From Sphingomonas ginkgonis (GTDB lineage: Bacteria; Pseudomonadota; Alphaproteobacteria; Sphingomonadales; Sphingomonadaceae), in contig NZ_RWJF01000001.1 of the NCBI RefSeq assembly GCF_003970925.1, forward strand, positions 428,501 to 492,500: a stretch of 64,000 nucleotides of DNA, written 5' to 3'. Both the position numbers and the translations under genes were made by a program. The notes under the pieces are model-generated. The model was not told the DNA's origin, did not search any database, and worked only from the letters and a program-made list of their open reading frames with translations. Positions 45,044 to 55,143 of the stretch are shown piece by piece (the first letter of the stretch is position 1; every line of letters begins with the position of its first letter).

Positions 45044-45948
45044 GCCGAGAACAGCATCCGCACCGCCGGCGGCGCGCGGTCGAGCAGCGCGCGGCCGAGC
45101 GCGGCGGAGGCGGCCACGTCGTCGGCCGCGAAGACGGTCTCGCCGCGCACCTGCTCGCCGCCGTCGCTGCTCAGCAGCTCGGCCTCCAGCCGGATTTCCT
45201 CGCCGCGGAGCGTCGCCAGCGCCGCGACGGGCGAGTGGCAGGTGCCGCCGACCGCCCGGGCGAAGGCGCGCTCGGCGGAGACGCAGGCGTGGGTCGCCGC
45301 GTGATTGATCGCCAGGAGCAGTGCGCGGACCTCTGCGTCGTCGGCGCGGCACTCGATCCCGACCGCGGCCTGGCTCGGGGCGGGCAGCATCTCCTCGATC
45401 CCGATCGGCGCACCGACCCCCGCCAGCCCGAGCCGGTCCAGCCCGGCGGCGGCGAGCAGGGTCGCGTCGAACTCGCCGATCTCGAGCCGGGCCATGCGGG
45501 TGCCGACGTTGCCGCGGATCGTCTCGACCCGCAGGTCGGGGCGCAGCCGGAGCAGCTGGGCCATCCGCCGCGGCGAGCTGGTCCCCACCTTGGCCCCTTC
45601 GTCCAGGCTCTCGATCGCGGGGGCGCCGAGCAGCCGGTCGCGGACATCGGCGCGGGGCAGCATCGCCGCGACGCACAGCGCGGGCGGCCGCTCGCTCTCG
45701 ACGTCCTTCATCGAGTGGACGGACACGTCGGTCTCGCCGGCGAGCAGGGCGAGGTCGAGCTCCTTGGTCCACAGCGCCTTGCCGCCGACCTCGGCGAGCG
45801 GGCGATCCTGGATCCGGTCGCCGCTGGTCCGGACGGTGACGATCTCGACCGTGCAGCCGTGCGCGGTCCGCAGCGCGTCGGCGACCATGCCGGCCTGCGC
45901 CAGCGCGAGCGGCGAACCGCGGGTTCCGATCCTCAGGCGGCGATCCAT
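45040..45948 (-). CDS. hemC: Hydroxymethylbilane synthase HemC
   Basis: HemC polymerises four porphobilinogens on a dipyrromethane cofactor. The 302-aa protein has RIGTRGSPLALAQAGMVADAL, KELDLALLAGETDVSVHSMKDV, and the cofactor Cys in the AATHACVSAERAF region. It is divergent from tsaD, an arrangement widespread in alphaproteobacteria. Confidence 0.96.
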   Translation of the reverse strand: MDRRLRIGTRGSPLALAQAGMVADALRTAHGCTVEIVTVRTSGDRIQDRPLAEVGGKALWTKELDLALLAGETDVSVHSMKDVESERPPALCVAAMLPRADVRDRLLGAPAIESLDEGAKVGTSSPRRMAQLLRLRPDLRVETIRGNVGTRMARLEIGEFDATLLAAAGLDRLGLAGVGAPIGIEEMLPAPSQAAVGIECRADDAEVRALLLAINHAATHACVSAERAFARAVGGTCHSPVAALATLRGEEIRLEAELLSSDGGEQVRGETVFAADDVAASAALGRALLDRAPPAVRMLFSA

Positions 45949-45998
45949 CGGCCGCCCCCTAGCCGAGAGCGGCCGGGTGAGGCAAAGGCGGGGCGCGA

Positions 45999-47030
45999 AT
46001 GACCCTCGTCCTCGGCCTCGAATCCTCCTGCGACGACAGCGCGGTGGCGCTCGTCACCGGCGACCGGCAGATCCTCGCCCAGGCGGTGGTCGGGCAAAAC
46101 AGCGCGCACCAGCCGTTCGGCGGGGTGGTTCCGGAGATCGCCGCGCGGGCCCATGTGGCGGTGCTCCCCGGGCTGATCCGCCAGGTGCTGGACGAGGCGA
46201 GAGTCCGGATCGCCGCGGTGGACGCGGTCGCCGCCACCGCCGGACCGGGGCTGATCGGCGGCGTCATGGTGGCACTGCTGGCGGGCAAGGGGCTGGCGCT
46301 GTCCGCCGGCAAGCCGCTGGTCGCGGTCAACCATCTCGAAGGGCATGCCCTGTCGCCGCGGCTGGCCGACCCGGGGCTCGAGTTCCCCTATCTCCTGCTG
46401 CTGGCGAGCGGCGGCCACTGCCAACTGCTCGAGGTGCGCGGCGTCGACGACTATCGCCGGCTCGCCACCACCATCGACGATGCCGCGGGCGAGGCGTTCG
46501 ACAAGGCCGCCAAGCTGCTCGGCCTGCCTTACCCCGGCGGCCCGGCGATCGAGGCGCTGGCGCGGGAAGGCGATCCGGCCGCGGTCCCGCTGCCGCGCCC
46601 GCTGCTCGGCTCGCGGGAGCCGCACTTCTCCTTCGCCGGCCTCAAGAGCGCGGTGCAGCGCGCGGTGGCGAGTGGCGCCCATCGGCCCGCCGACATCGCG
46701 TCGAGCTTCCAGCAGGCGGTGATCGACTGCCTCGTCGACCGCACCGCGCGGGCGCTCGCGGCCAGCGACGCCCCGACGCTCGTCGTCGCCGGCGGGGTGG
46801 CCGCCAACCAGGCGATCCGCGGCGCGCTCGCCGGGCTGGCGGAGCGCGAGGGTCGCGCCTTCTCGGTCCCGCCGGGCTGGCTGTGTACCGACAATGCCGC
46901 CATGATCGCCTGGGCCGGGGCGGAGCGGCTCGCGGCCGGGCGAACCGACCCGCTCGACACGCCGCCGCGGGCGCGCTGGCCGCTCGATCCGGTGGCGGAG
47001 ACGGTGCGCGGGGCGGGGGTCAAGGCATGA
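45999..47030 (+). CDS. tsaD: tRNA threonylcarbamoyladenosine transferase subunit TsaD
   Basis: TsaD transfers the threonylcarbamoyl group to A37 of ANN-decoding tRNAs. The 343-aa protein has LGLESSCDDSAVALV, the HxxxH metal motif in VNHLEGHALSPRL, LLLASGGHCQL and VVAGGVAANQAIR. It is divergent from hemC. Its stop overlaps the gpsA ATG. Confidence 0.96.
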   Translation: MTLVLGLESSCDDSAVALVTGDRQILAQAVVGQNSAHQPFGGVVPEIAARAHVAVLPGLIRQVLDEARVRIAAVDAVAATAGPGLIGGVMVALLAGKGLALSAGKPLVAVNHLEGHALSPRLADPGLEFPYLLLLASGGHCQLLEVRGVDDYRRLATTIDDAAGEAFDKAAKLLGLPYPGGPAIEALAREGDPAAVPLPRPLLGSREPHFSFAGLKSAVQRAVASGAHRPADIASSFQQAVIDCLVDRTARALAASDAPTLVVAGGVAANQAIRGALAGLAEREGRAFSVPPGWLCTDNAAMIAWAGAERLAAGRTDPLDTPPRARWPLDPVAETVRGAGVKA

Positions 47031-48016
47031 GCATCGAACGGATCGGGGTTGTTGGCGGCGGTGCATGGGGCACGGCGCTGGCGCAGGTCGCCGCGGCGGG
47101 CGGGCGCGAGACGCTGCTGTGGGCGCGCGAGCCCGCGGTGGTCGAGAGCATCAACGCCGAGCGGCTCAACCGCCTGTTCCTCCCCGCGGTGCCGCTGTCG
47201 AGCGCGGTGCGCGCCACCGGTGAGCTCGCCGCGCTTGCCGACTGCGACGCCGTGCTGGTGGTGACCCCGGCGCAGCACATGCGCGCCGTGCTCGCGGCGC
47301 TGCCCGACACCACGGCGCCGCTCATCCTCTGCTCGAAGGGAATCGAGGAGGCGAGCGGACGGCTGCTCCACGACGTCGCGCACGAGGTCCGGCCGCAGGC
47401 GCCCGTCGCCGTCCTCTCCGGCCCGACCTTTGCGCACGAGGTGGCCGCCGGCCTCCCCACCGCGGTGACGCTGGCGGTCGCCGACCCGGCGCTCGGCGCG
47501 ACGCTGCGCGACCGGCTCGCCGTGCCCGCTTTCCGGATCTATCTCAGCGACGACGTCGCCGGGGCGGAGATCGGCGGGGCGGTAAAGAATGTGCTGGCGA
47601 TCGCCTGCGGCGTGGTCGAGGGGCGCGGCCTCGGCCAGAACGCGCGCGCCGCACTGATCGGGCGCGGCTTCGCGGAGATGACCCGCTTCGGCCTGGCGCT
47701 GGGGGCGCGGCCGGAGACGTTGACCGGCCTGTCCGGGCTCGGCGACCTCGTCCTGACCTGCTCCTCGACCAGCTCGCGCAACTACAGCCTGGGGGTCGGG
47801 CTCGGGCAAGGGCGGCCGGCCGCCGAGCTGATGGCCGACCGGCGCACGGTCGCCGAGGGCGCCTTCACCGCGCCGGTGCTGAAGCGGCTGGCGGAGGCGC
47901 ACGGGATCGACATGCCGATCGTCGCCGCGGTCGAAGCGCTGCTGGCGGGCAGCGCCTCGGTCGACCAGGTCCTCGAAGCCCTGCTCAGCCGGCCGCCGCG
48001 ATCGGAACACGCGTGA
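47027..48016 (+). CDS. gpsA: NAD(P)H-dependent glycerol-3-phosphate dehydrogenase GpsA
   Basis: GpsA makes glycerol-3-phosphate for phospholipid synthesis. The 329-aa protein has GVVGGGAWGTALAQVAA (Rossmann), VLSGPTFAHEVAAGLPTA, the catalytic Lys in GAVKNVLAIACGV and GLSGLGDLVLTCSSTSSRNY. The ATG overlaps the tsaD stop by four bases. Confidence 0.96.
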   Translation: MSIERIGVVGGGAWGTALAQVAAAGGRETLLWAREPAVVESINAERLNRLFLPAVPLSSAVRATGELAALADCDAVLVVTPAQHMRAVLAALPDTTAPLILCSKGIEEASGRLLHDVAHEVRPQAPVAVLSGPTFAHEVAAGLPTAVTLAVADPALGATLRDRLAVPAFRIYLSDDVAGAEIGGAVKNVLAIACGVVEGRGLGQNARAALIGRGFAEMTRFGLALGARPETLTGLSGLGDLVLTCSSTSSRNYSLGVGLGQGRPAAELMADRRTVAEGAFTAPVLKRLAEAHGIDMPIVAAVEALLAGSASVDQVLEALLSRPPRSEHA

Positions 48017-48081
48017 CCGGCCGGCTTCGAACCGGTTCCGGTCGCGCCGGCTGGCAGCCGGGCCCTGGCCCGACCGCCCGG

Positions 48082-48246
48082 TCAGAAGTCGATCGCGATG
48101 CCCTTCTTTTCCCAGTCGCCGTAGCGGGTGGGATCGGGACGGCCTTCCTCCCCGGCGGGCGGCGGCGGGTCGACCGGCTCCGGCTCGGGGACGGGCGGGG
48201 ACGGGCTCAGGTGAGCCGGCGGGTCGAGATGGCTCGGGCGCTTCAT
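48082..48246 (-). CDS. DUF1674 (SDHAF4-like) small protein
   Basis: The 54-aa Pro-rich protein ends RYGDWEKKGIAIDF, the signature of DUF1674. Its eukaryotic homolog SDHAF4 helps assemble succinate dehydrogenase. The ATG at 48246 gives MKRPSHLDPP; an in-frame start 12 codons upstream overlaps the divergent rsmB start. The two genes start 17 nt apart. Confidence 0.85.
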   Translation of the reverse strand: MKRPSHLDPPAHLSPSPPVPEPEPVDPPPPAGEEGRPDPTRYGDWEKKGIAIDF

Positions 48247-48263
48247 GCCGGGGAAGATGGGCG

Positions 48264-49520
48264 TTGAGGGAGCCGAAGCCAAGCACCGAAGGACTGGCGG
48301 AGCGCCGCGCCGCGCTGCGCATCCTCGACCGCGTGCTGCGAACCGGCCAGCCGATGGACAATGCGGCGCAGGGGATCGCTCCCGCCGACTTGCCGCTGGC
48401 GCTGGCGATCGCCGGCGAGACGCTGCGCCGGGTGCCCCAGCTGGATGCGCTGATCGACGGCGCCACCCGCCTGCCGCTCGCCGACGACGCCAAGGCCCGC
48501 ATGGTGCTGCGGCTCGCGCTGGCGCAGAAGCTGGCGCTCAATGTCCCCGATCATGCGATCGTCGCGACTGCGCTGCCGCTGGTGGAGGGCGGGCCCCGCC
48601 GGCTGGTCCATGGCGTACTCGGAACGCTGCTCCGGCGCGGAGTCGGCGCCCGCGACGACACGCCGCTGCCGCCCGCGGTGGAGGAACGCTGGGGCGAGGC
48701 GTGGGGCACCGGCATGGTCGCCGCGGCGCGCCGCTCGATCCTCCGCCGGCCGCCGCTCGACCTCAGCTTCAAGGACGAGGACGCCGCGACAAGCTTCGCC
48801 GCCGCCAGCGGGGGCACGAGCCTCGCCCCCCGCCATGTCCGCCTCTCCTCCGCCACCCCGGTCACCGAGTTGCCCGGCTTCGCGGCGGGCGACTGGTGGG
48901 TGCAGGACCTCGCTTCCTCGCTCCCGGCACGGCTGGTCCCGACCGGGGCACAGACGGTGCTCGACGCCTGCGCAGCGCCGGGCGGCAAGACGCTCCAGCT
49001 CGCTGCCGCCGGTCACCGGGTCACCGCGCTCGACCGGAGCGGAAGTCGTCTGGCACGACTGCGCGAGAATTTCGGGCGGACCGGCCTCGCCGCCGAGATC
49101 GTCGCGGCCGACCTCCTCGACTGGGAAGCGCCGGAACCCTTCGACGCCGTCCTGCTCGACGCGCCCTGCTCGGCCACCGGTACCTTCCGCCGCCACCCCG
49201 AGGTGCTGCACCGGGTTCGTCCGTCCTACATCGAGGAAGCCGCCGCCCTGCAGCGCCGGCTGCTCGACCGCTCGGCGGGCCTGGTCCGGCCCGGCGGAAC
49301 GCTCGTCTACGCGGTCTGCTCGCTCGAGCCGCAGGAGGGCGAAGCGGTGATCGCCGCCTTCCTCGCGGACCGCCCCGACTACCGCCTGACGCCGTCGCCG
49401 GTCGCGCTGCCGGTGCCTGTCGACGAGGGTGGCCGGATCCGCGTCCTGCCCGGCTTGCTCGAGGATGAGGGCGGGATCGACGGCTTCTTCACGGCACGCC
49501 TTGTCCGGGCCGCCGCTTAG
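48264..49520 (+). CDS. rsmB: 16S rRNA (cytosine-967-C5)-methyltransferase RsmB-like
   Basis: The 418-aa protein has an N-terminal NusB-like RNA-binding part (about 10-140) and a C-terminal RNA m5C methyltransferase with the SAM motif DACAAPGGKTLQLAAAG, DAPCSATGTFRRHPE and AVCSLEPQEGE, which supplies the second catalytic Cys. The start is TTG 48264 with GGGGAAG upstream; no in-frame ATG is near. Confidence 0.9.
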   Translation: MREPKPSTEGLAERRAALRILDRVLRTGQPMDNAAQGIAPADLPLALAIAGETLRRVPQLDALIDGATRLPLADDAKARMVLRLALAQKLALNVPDHAIVATALPLVEGGPRRLVHGVLGTLLRRGVGARDDTPLPPAVEERWGEAWGTGMVAAARRSILRRPPLDLSFKDEDAATSFAAASGGTSLAPRHVRLSSATPVTELPGFAAGDWWVQDLASSLPARLVPTGAQTVLDACAAPGGKTLQLAAAGHRVTALDRSGSRLARLRENFGRTGLAAEIVAADLLDWEAPEPFDAVLLDAPCSATGTFRRHPEVLHRVRPSYIEEAAALQRRLLDRSAGLVRPGGTLVYAVCSLEPQEGEAVIAAFLADRPDYRLTPSPVALPVPVDEGGRIRVLPGLLEDEGGIDGFFTARLVRAAA

Positions 49521-49535
49521 CGTCTAATCGGGCCC

Positions 49536-50198
49536 ATGGCCGGCCCCATCATCTCCCCCTCGATCCTGTCCGCCGACTTCGCCAGGCTCGGCGAGGAGGT
49601 ACGGGCGATCGACGCGGCGGGCGCCGACTGGATCCATGTCGACGTGATGGACGGGCATTTCGTCCCCAATTTGACGATCGGCCCGGCGGTGGTGAAGGCG
49701 CTTCGCCCGCACTCGGCCAAGCCGTTCGACGTCCACCTGATGATCTCGCCGGTGGATCCCTTCCTCGACGCTTTCGCCGAGGCCGGCGCCGACATCATCA
49801 CCGTCCACTCCGAGGCCGGGCCGCACCTCCACCGCACGATCCAGCGGATCAAGGCCCTGGGCAAGAAGGCGGGGGTCAGCCTCAATCCGGCGACCCCGGC
49901 CAAGCTGCTCGACTATGTGCTGGAGGAGGTCGACCTCGTCCTGGTGATGAGCGTCAACCCGGGCTTCGGCGGGCAGAAGTTCATCGCCTCGCAGCTCCGC
50001 AAGATCGAGGCGATCCGCAAGTCGATCGACAAGCTCGGCAAGGACATCGTGCTGGAGGTCGACGGCGGAGTGGACGCGGCCAACGCGTCGCAGGTGATCG
50101 CCGCCGGCGCGACCGCGCTGGTCGCCGGGACGGCCGCCTTCCGCGGCGGCGCGGCGGCCTATGCCGACAACATCATGGCCTTGCGGGGCCAGGGGTGA
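49536..50198 (+). CDS. rpe: Ribulose-phosphate 3-epimerase
   Basis: Rpe interconverts ribulose-5-phosphate and xylulose-5-phosphate. The 220-aa TIM barrel has [49 protein letters not shown] and [11 protein letters not shown]. It follows rsmB after 15 nt, and its stop overlaps the next GTG. Confidence 0.96.
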   Translation: MAGPIISPSILSADFARLGEEVRAIDAAGADWIHVDVMDGHFVPNLTIGPAVVKALRPHSAKPFDVHLMISPVDPFLDAFAEAGADIITVHSEAGPHLHRTIQRIKALGKKAGVSLNPATPAKLLDYVLEEVDLVLVMSVNPGFGGQKFIASQLRKIEAIRKSIDKLGKDIVLEVDGGVDAANASQVIAAGATALVAGTAAFRGGAAAYADNIMALRGQG

Positions 50199-51844
50199 GC
50201 GAGGGCGCGGCCGACCACGCCGTCGTCCGCAAGCTGGCGCTCGGCTCGCCGCTGCAGCGGCTGTTCGGCCGCGGCCGCCATCCGCTCCGTCTCCTCGGCG
50301 TTCCGCGCGACCATGTCGGCGGCGACAAGGCGCGGGGCGAGGCGCTGCTCGCGGGCAAGTTCATCCGCGGCAGCGACGTGATCGATCTCGAGGAGCTCGA
50401 CTTCGCCCGGGTCGGCCTGCGCGGCGCCCTTGCGGAGGAGCTGCAGAGCTTCTCCTGGCTGCGCGATCTCTCCGCCGCGGCCGCGCGCGAGCGGGGCGCC
50501 CGGTTTGCGGAGGGGATCGCCGGGCGCTGGCTGATCGCGCACGGGACCAAGATTGACGAGGCCTGGCGGCCCGACCTGTGGGGCATGCGGGTGCTCTACT
50601 GGACCGCCTACGCCCCCTACATCCTCTCCAGCAACGACAGCGGCTACCGCTCGGCGCTGCTCAACACGCTGGCGCGGGGGGCGCGGCACCTCGACGCCAA
50701 CGCCGACAAGGCCGATCCCGGCCTGCCGCGGATCACCGCCTGGGCCGGGCTGGTCGCGGCCGGGTTGCTGCTCCAAGGCGGGCTGGCGCGGGTGGCTCGG
50801 GGCGAGGCGGGACTGGTCCGTGCGCTCGCTTCGGCGCAGAGCGAGGACGGCGGCCTGCTCAGCCGCTCGCCGACCGAGCAGCTCCAGCTGGTGGATCGGC
50901 TCGGCCTGCTGCGCGCCGCCTATTTCGCCGCCAAGCAGGCGCTTCCCGACACGCTGGAGAGCGCCGCCGCCGCGGCCCTGTCGGCGCTTCACGGGGTCAT
51001 CATGGGCGATGGCGCGCTGTCCTCCTGGCAGGGCGGTAACCCGGGCAAGCCGGAGCGGATCAGCGGGCTGATCGAGGGCTGCGGGCTGCGCGCGCGGCCG
51101 CTCCGCAATGCCAAGGGCTGGGGCTATCAGCGGCTGTCGGCGCTTGGGACCGTGCTGGTGATGGATGCCGCGCCGCCGCCACCGCCGAAGATGGCGCGTG
51201 CCGGCTCCGCTTCGACCCTCGCCTTCGAGCTCAGCGACGGCCGGCAGCGGCTGGTCATCAACTGCGGCGGACCGGGCGACCAGCCGACGCTTCTCGCCCC
51301 CGAACTGGTGGCCGCACTGCGCACCACCGCCGCCCACAGCACGCTGACCCTCGCCGACAGCAATTCGACCGCCATCCTTCCCGACAACAGCCTCGGCAAG
51401 GGCGTCGAGGAGGTGCCGGTTTCCCGCAGCGACGACGACGACTGCAGCCGGATCGAGGCGAGCCACGACGGCTATGTCCGCGGCTATGGCCTTGGCCACG
51501 CCCGCGCGCTGTCGCTCGGCAACGACGGCAAGGAGCTGCGCGGGCTCGACCGGCTCCAGCCCAAGGGCCGCAAGAAGATCAAGGAGGCGGTGCCGCTGGC
51601 GGTCCGCTTCCACCTCGCCCCGGATGTCGAGGCGACCCCGACTGCCGACGGGATGGGCGCGATCCTCCGGTCCCCGCACGCCCCCGCCTGGAATTTCCGC
51701 TGCCGCGGCGCCCAGCTCGGGATCGAGGAGAGCGTGATGATCGACGGCGCCGGCCAGCTGGTCGGCACCACCCAGCTGGTGATCGTCGGCGAGACCAGCA
51801 GCCTCGGCTGCGAGGTCGGCTGGCAGTTCCGGCGTTCAAGCTGA
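50195..51844 (+). CDS. Heparinase II/III family protein
   Basis: The 549-aa protein has the alpha/alpha-toroid N-terminal half (about 60-330, RYWLIAHG-like region and [20 protein letters not shown]). A heparinase II/III-like C-terminal beta domain follows with [19 protein letters not shown] and [12 protein letters not shown]. Proteins of this type lie between rpe and purH in many alphaproteobacteria, and the substrate is unknown. No signal peptide is seen. The GTG start overlaps the rpe stop (GTGA). Confidence 0.85.
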   Translation: MSEGAADHAVVRKLALGSPLQRLFGRGRHPLRLLGVPRDHVGGDKARGEALLAGKFIRGSDVIDLEELDFARVGLRGALAEELQSFSWLRDLSAAAARERGARFAEGIAGRWLIAHGTKIDEAWRPDLWGMRVLYWTAYAPYILSSNDSGYRSALLNTLARGARHLDANADKADPGLPRITAWAGLVAAGLLLQGGLARVARGEAGLVRALASAQSEDGGLLSRSPTEQLQLVDRLGLLRAAYFAAKQALPDTLESAAAAALSALHGVIMGDGALSSWQGGNPGKPERISGLIEGCGLRARPLRNAKGWGYQRLSALGTVLVMDAAPPPPPKMARAGSASTLAFELSDGRQRLVINCGGPGDQPTLLAPELVAALRTTAAHSTLTLADSNSTAILPDNSLGKGVEEVPVSRSDDDDCSRIEASHDGYVRGYGLGHARALSLGNDGKELRGLDRLQPKGRKKIKEAVPLAVRFHLAPDVEATPTADGMGAILRSPHAPAWNFRCRGAQLGIEESVMIDGAGQLVGTTQLVIVGETSSLGCEVGWQFRRSS

Positions 51845-51861
51845 AGCCAAGGAGCCTTTTC

Positions 51862-53454
51862 GTGACCGATCTCGTGCCCGTCCGCCGGGCCCTTATTTCC
51901 CTGTCCGACAAGGGCGGGCTCGCCGAGCTCGCCGCCGGCCTCGCGCGCCACGGGGTGGACATCGTCTCGACCGGCGGGACGGCGACCCAGCTGCGGCAGG
52001 GCGGAGCGGCGGTCCGCGACATTGCCGACCTGACCGGCTTTCCCGAGATGATGGACGGGCGGGTCAAGACGCTCCACCCCAAGGTCCATGGCGGGCTGCT
52101 CGGGGTGCGCGACAATCCCGAGCATGCAGCGGCGATGGCCGAGCACGACATCGCCCCGATCGATCTCGTCATCGTCAACCTCTACCCGTTCGAGGCGACC
52201 GTCGCGCGCGGGGCGAGCCGCGACGAGGTGATCGAGAACATCGATATCGGCGGCCCGTCGATGGTCCGCTCGGCGGCCAAGAACCACGCCCATGTCGCGA
52301 TCGTCACCGATCCGGCCGACTATGCCGAGCTGCTCGCCGAGCTGGACCGGAACGACGGCATGACGTCGCTCGCCTTCCGCCGCCGGCTGGCCGCCAAGGC
52401 CTATGCGCTGACCGCCGCCTACGACAGCGCGATCGCCGGCTGGTTCGCGCGCGCCGACCAGGGCGAGGCGTTCCCGCAGACTCGGACCATGGCGAGCCGG
52501 CTGGTCATGCCGCTCCGCTACGGCGAGAACCCGCACCAGAAGGCGGCGCTGTACCGCTCGCTCGGACCGGCGGTGGCCGGTGTCGCCCAGGCCGAGCAGG
52601 TGCAGGGCAAGGAGCTCAGCTACAACAATCTCAATGACGCCAATGCCGCGCTGGAGCTGGTCGCCGAGTTCCGCGACGGGCTGCCGACAGTGGTGATCGT
52701 CAAGCATGCCAATCCGTGCGGCGTGGCGAGCGGCGCGACGCTGCTGGAGGCGTGGCAGGCGGCGCTCGCCTGCGACAGCGTCTCGGCGTTCGGCGGGATC
52801 GTCGCCTGCAATCGCCCGCTCGACGGGCCGACCGCCGAAGCGATCGCCCAGATCTTCACCGAGGTGGTAGTGGCTCCGGGCGCGGACGAGGCGGCGAAGG
52901 CGGCGTTCAGCCGCAAGAAGAACCTCCGGCTGCTGCTGACCGACGGGCTGCCTGACCCGACGCGCGGCGGCCAGACGGTGACGGTGATCGCCGGCGGGGT
53001 ACTGATCCAGGACCGCGACAATGGGCGGCTGACCGATGCCATGTTGAAGGTAGTGACCCGGCGCGAGCCGAGCGAGCAGGAGCTGAAGGACTGCCTGTTC
53101 GCCTGGACCGTCGCCAAGCACGTCAAGTCGAACGCGATCGTCTACGCCAGGGACGGCAGCACCGCCGGGGTCGGGGCGGGGCAGATGAACCGCCGCGATT
53201 CGGCGCGGATCGCCGCGGCCAAGGCGCGCGAGGCGGCCGAGACCAACGGGTGGGCCGAGCCGCGCACCGTCGGCTCCGCGGTTGCGTCCGACGCCTTCTT
53301 CCCCTTCGCGGACGGGCTGCTGGCGACGGTCGAGGCAGGGGCGACGGCGGTGATCCAGCCCGGCGGCTCGATCCGCGACGACGAGGTGATCGCGGCGGCG
53401 GATGCGGCGGGACTGGCGATGGTCTTCACCGGGATGCGGCATTTCCGGCACTGA
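51862..53454 (+). CDS. purH: Bifunctional AICAR formyltransferase/IMP cyclohydrolase PurH
   Basis: PurH does the last two steps of IMP synthesis. The 530-aa protein has the N-terminal MGS-like IMP cyclohydrolase domain ([31 protein letters not shown]) and the C-terminal AICARFT domain ([18 protein letters not shown]). The GTG start follows AAGGAG. It ends the rsmB-rpe-heparinase-purH run and is followed by a strong hairpin. Confidence 0.96.
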   Translation: MTDLVPVRRALISLSDKGGLAELAAGLARHGVDIVSTGGTATQLRQGGAAVRDIADLTGFPEMMDGRVKTLHPKVHGGLLGVRDNPEHAAAMAEHDIAPIDLVIVNLYPFEATVARGASRDEVIENIDIGGPSMVRSAAKNHAHVAIVTDPADYAELLAELDRNDGMTSLAFRRRLAAKAYALTAAYDSAIAGWFARADQGEAFPQTRTMASRLVMPLRYGENPHQKAALYRSLGPAVAGVAQAEQVQGKELSYNNLNDANAALELVAEFRDGLPTVVIVKHANPCGVASGATLLEAWQAALACDSVSAFGGIVACNRPLDGPTAEAIAQIFTEVVVAPGADEAAKAAFSRKKNLRLLLTDGLPDPTRGGQTVTVIAGGVLIQDRDNGRLTDAMLKVVTRREPSEQELKDCLFAWTVAKHVKSNAIVYARDGSTAGVGAGQMNRRDSARIAAAKAREAAETNGWAEPRTVGSAVASDAFFPFADGLLATVEAGATAVIQPGGSIRDDEVIAAADAAGLAMVFTGMRHFRH

Positions 53455-53461
53455 TCCTCGT

Positions 53462-53577
53462 CCCCGCCCCTTCAGGGGCGGGGATGGAGCGACGCAGTCG
53501 CGGGAGGGGCGGGGGCGAAGCCCTGACTTCTCCACCGAAGACTCCCCCACCCCCGGCCCCTCCCTGAAGGGGAGGGG
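53462..53577. repeat. Palindromic GC-rich intergenic repeat element after purH
   Basis: The element opens with CCCCGCCCC-TTCA-GGGGCGGGG (53462-53483, 9-bp stem) and closes with CCCCTCCC-TGAAG-GGGAGGGG (53557-53577, 8-bp stem). Between them is a GC-rich stretch containing GACTCCCCCACCCCCGGCCC. The two hairpins are near-copies in inverted orientation. This is the layout of small dispersed intergenic repeats in sphingomonads; the first hairpin may also serve as the purH 3' end. Confidence 0.6.
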
Positions 53578-53583
53578 AGCCCG

Positions 53584-55143
53584 CTAGATCACGTCGTCGG
53601 CGATCTGCGCCTTGGCCTGGTTCTCCTGCAGTTCCTCGATGTCGCGCTTGCGCATCCGGAACAGCTCGCGGTCCTCGGGGCCGAAGCCCTTGGTCCACAG
53701 CACCGCGCCGAACGCCGCGAGGATCAGCGGGATGGCGATGAACAGCTGCAGCCACTCGTTTAGGAAAAGGCGGAGCGGTATGCCCACCGCGAGACCGGCG
53801 GCGGTCGCCCAGATGATGTCCCAGCGCCACCCCGACACGCGGTCGCCGAGCACCCGGTAGAGCAGCCGCGACTTGGCCACCGAGGCGAAGGCCAGCGCGA
53901 GGCACAGCCCGATCGCCGGCCCGGTCGCCTGGTAGGGCTCGGGCCGTCCGAGCTTGCGCATCAGGATGATGAGCCCCGCGCCGAGTGCCGCTTCGAGCGC
54001 CAGCATGACCAGGCTGATCAGCATGTTGCGGTGCCGCTCGACATAGATGAGTGCGGCCTCGGACACGACCGCGGTCGCCGCGATCACCTCGGCGGCGAGG
54101 AGGAAGCCGAGCGTCGCGGTGCCGCCGGTGAAGCCCGAGCCGACCAGCCCCATCACCGCCCGGCCGGGAATGGCGAGCGACAGCGCAATCCCGGCCTGCG
54201 CGGCGATGATCCAGTAGCTGACCTGGCGGACCTGCTTGGCGACCGCCTTGAGGTCGCCCTCCGCGATGTTGCGGGCGATGACCGGGCCAAGCACCGGCTC
54301 GAAGCTGGTCTTGAGCTTGGCCGGCAGGGTCGCGACCTGCTGGGCGACATAGTAGATGCCGACGAACGCCGGGCTCATGAACAGACCGAGCACCGCCAGG
54401 TCGACGCGCCGGCTGGCCCACTCGACGGCGTCCGCGGCAGCAAGCGGGGAGTTGCGCCGCGCGGTCGCCCAGGCGCCGGCAAGATCGGGCTTCCAGCCGC
54501 GCGGCAGCCCGTAGCTCTTCACCAGCGGGATGAGCGCGGCGATCAGCGCCGCGACCATCGAGAAGACATAGGCGATGATCAGCCCGTCACGGGTCGAGAC
54601 ATAGGCCCAGATGAAGGCGACGATGCTGATCGTCCACGGCTCGACGATCGAACGGGCGCGGACGGTGGCGCCGACGTCGTTGCGATAGGCGAGCGCGGCC
54701 AGCGCAATGTCGGTCCAGCTGATCGCCAGCACCGTCACCGGCAGCAGCCAGTCGAGCCCGTAGACCGGGCTGTTGGGGAACATCGCCTGCGGGAACAGCC
54801 CGAGCACCACCATGCAGACGACCGAGCCGAGCGCCGCCACCAGCAGCGAATCGGCGACCACGCAGGCATGGTCCTTCTCGCTGTTGGCGAGCAGCTGCGC
54901 GAGCCCGCGGCGGAGGCCCAGCGCGGACAGCTGTGCAGCGAACTCGACCGTCAGCACCGCATAGGCGAAGCGGCCTAGCGCCTCGGCGCCGTAGATCCGC
55001 CCGGCGATGAACAGGAACGGCAGGCGGGCGGCGAGGCGGAGGATGAAGCCGAAGGCGTTGAGCCGGCCGCCGCGGGCCAGCGCGGCCATGTCGGCGTCGG
55101 GAGCCTTGGCCTCGGCCGCGGCCGGGCGTGGAGAATCGCTCAA
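53584..55143 (-). CDS. Polysaccharide flippase/MOP-type membrane protein
   Basis: The 519-aa protein has about twelve hydrophobic helices and the MOP/Wzx pattern (FAYAVLTVEFAAQLSALGLRRGLAQLLAN, DAVEWASRRVDLAVLGLFMSP). It would export lipid-linked saccharides or related molecules. The C-terminus is charged (MRKRDIEELQENQAKAQ). A TTG at 55143 overlaps the polA stop (TTGA) and is used here. ATG 55089 (MAALARGG) is the other likely start. Confidence 0.8.
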   Translation of the reverse strand: MSDSPRPAAAEAKAPDADMAALARGGRLNAFGFILRLAARLPFLFIAGRIYGAEALGRFAYAVLTVEFAAQLSALGLRRGLAQLLANSEKDHACVVADSLLVAALGSVVCMVVLGLFPQAMFPNSPVYGLDWLLPVTVLAISWTDIALAALAYRNDVGATVRARSIVEPWTISIVAFIWAYVSTRDGLIIAYVFSMVAALIAALIPLVKSYGLPRGWKPDLAGAWATARRNSPLAAADAVEWASRRVDLAVLGLFMSPAFVGIYYVAQQVATLPAKLKTSFEPVLGPVIARNIAEGDLKAVAKQVRQVSYWIIAAQAGIALSLAIPGRAVMGLVGSGFTGGTATLGFLLAAEVIAATAVVSEAALIYVERHRNMLISLVMLALEAALGAGLIILMRKLGRPEPYQATGPAIGLCLALAFASVAKSRLLYRVLGDRVSGWRWDIIWATAAGLAVGIPLRLFLNEWLQLFIAIPLILAAFGAVLWTKGFGPEDRELFRMRKRDIEELQENQAKAQIADDVI

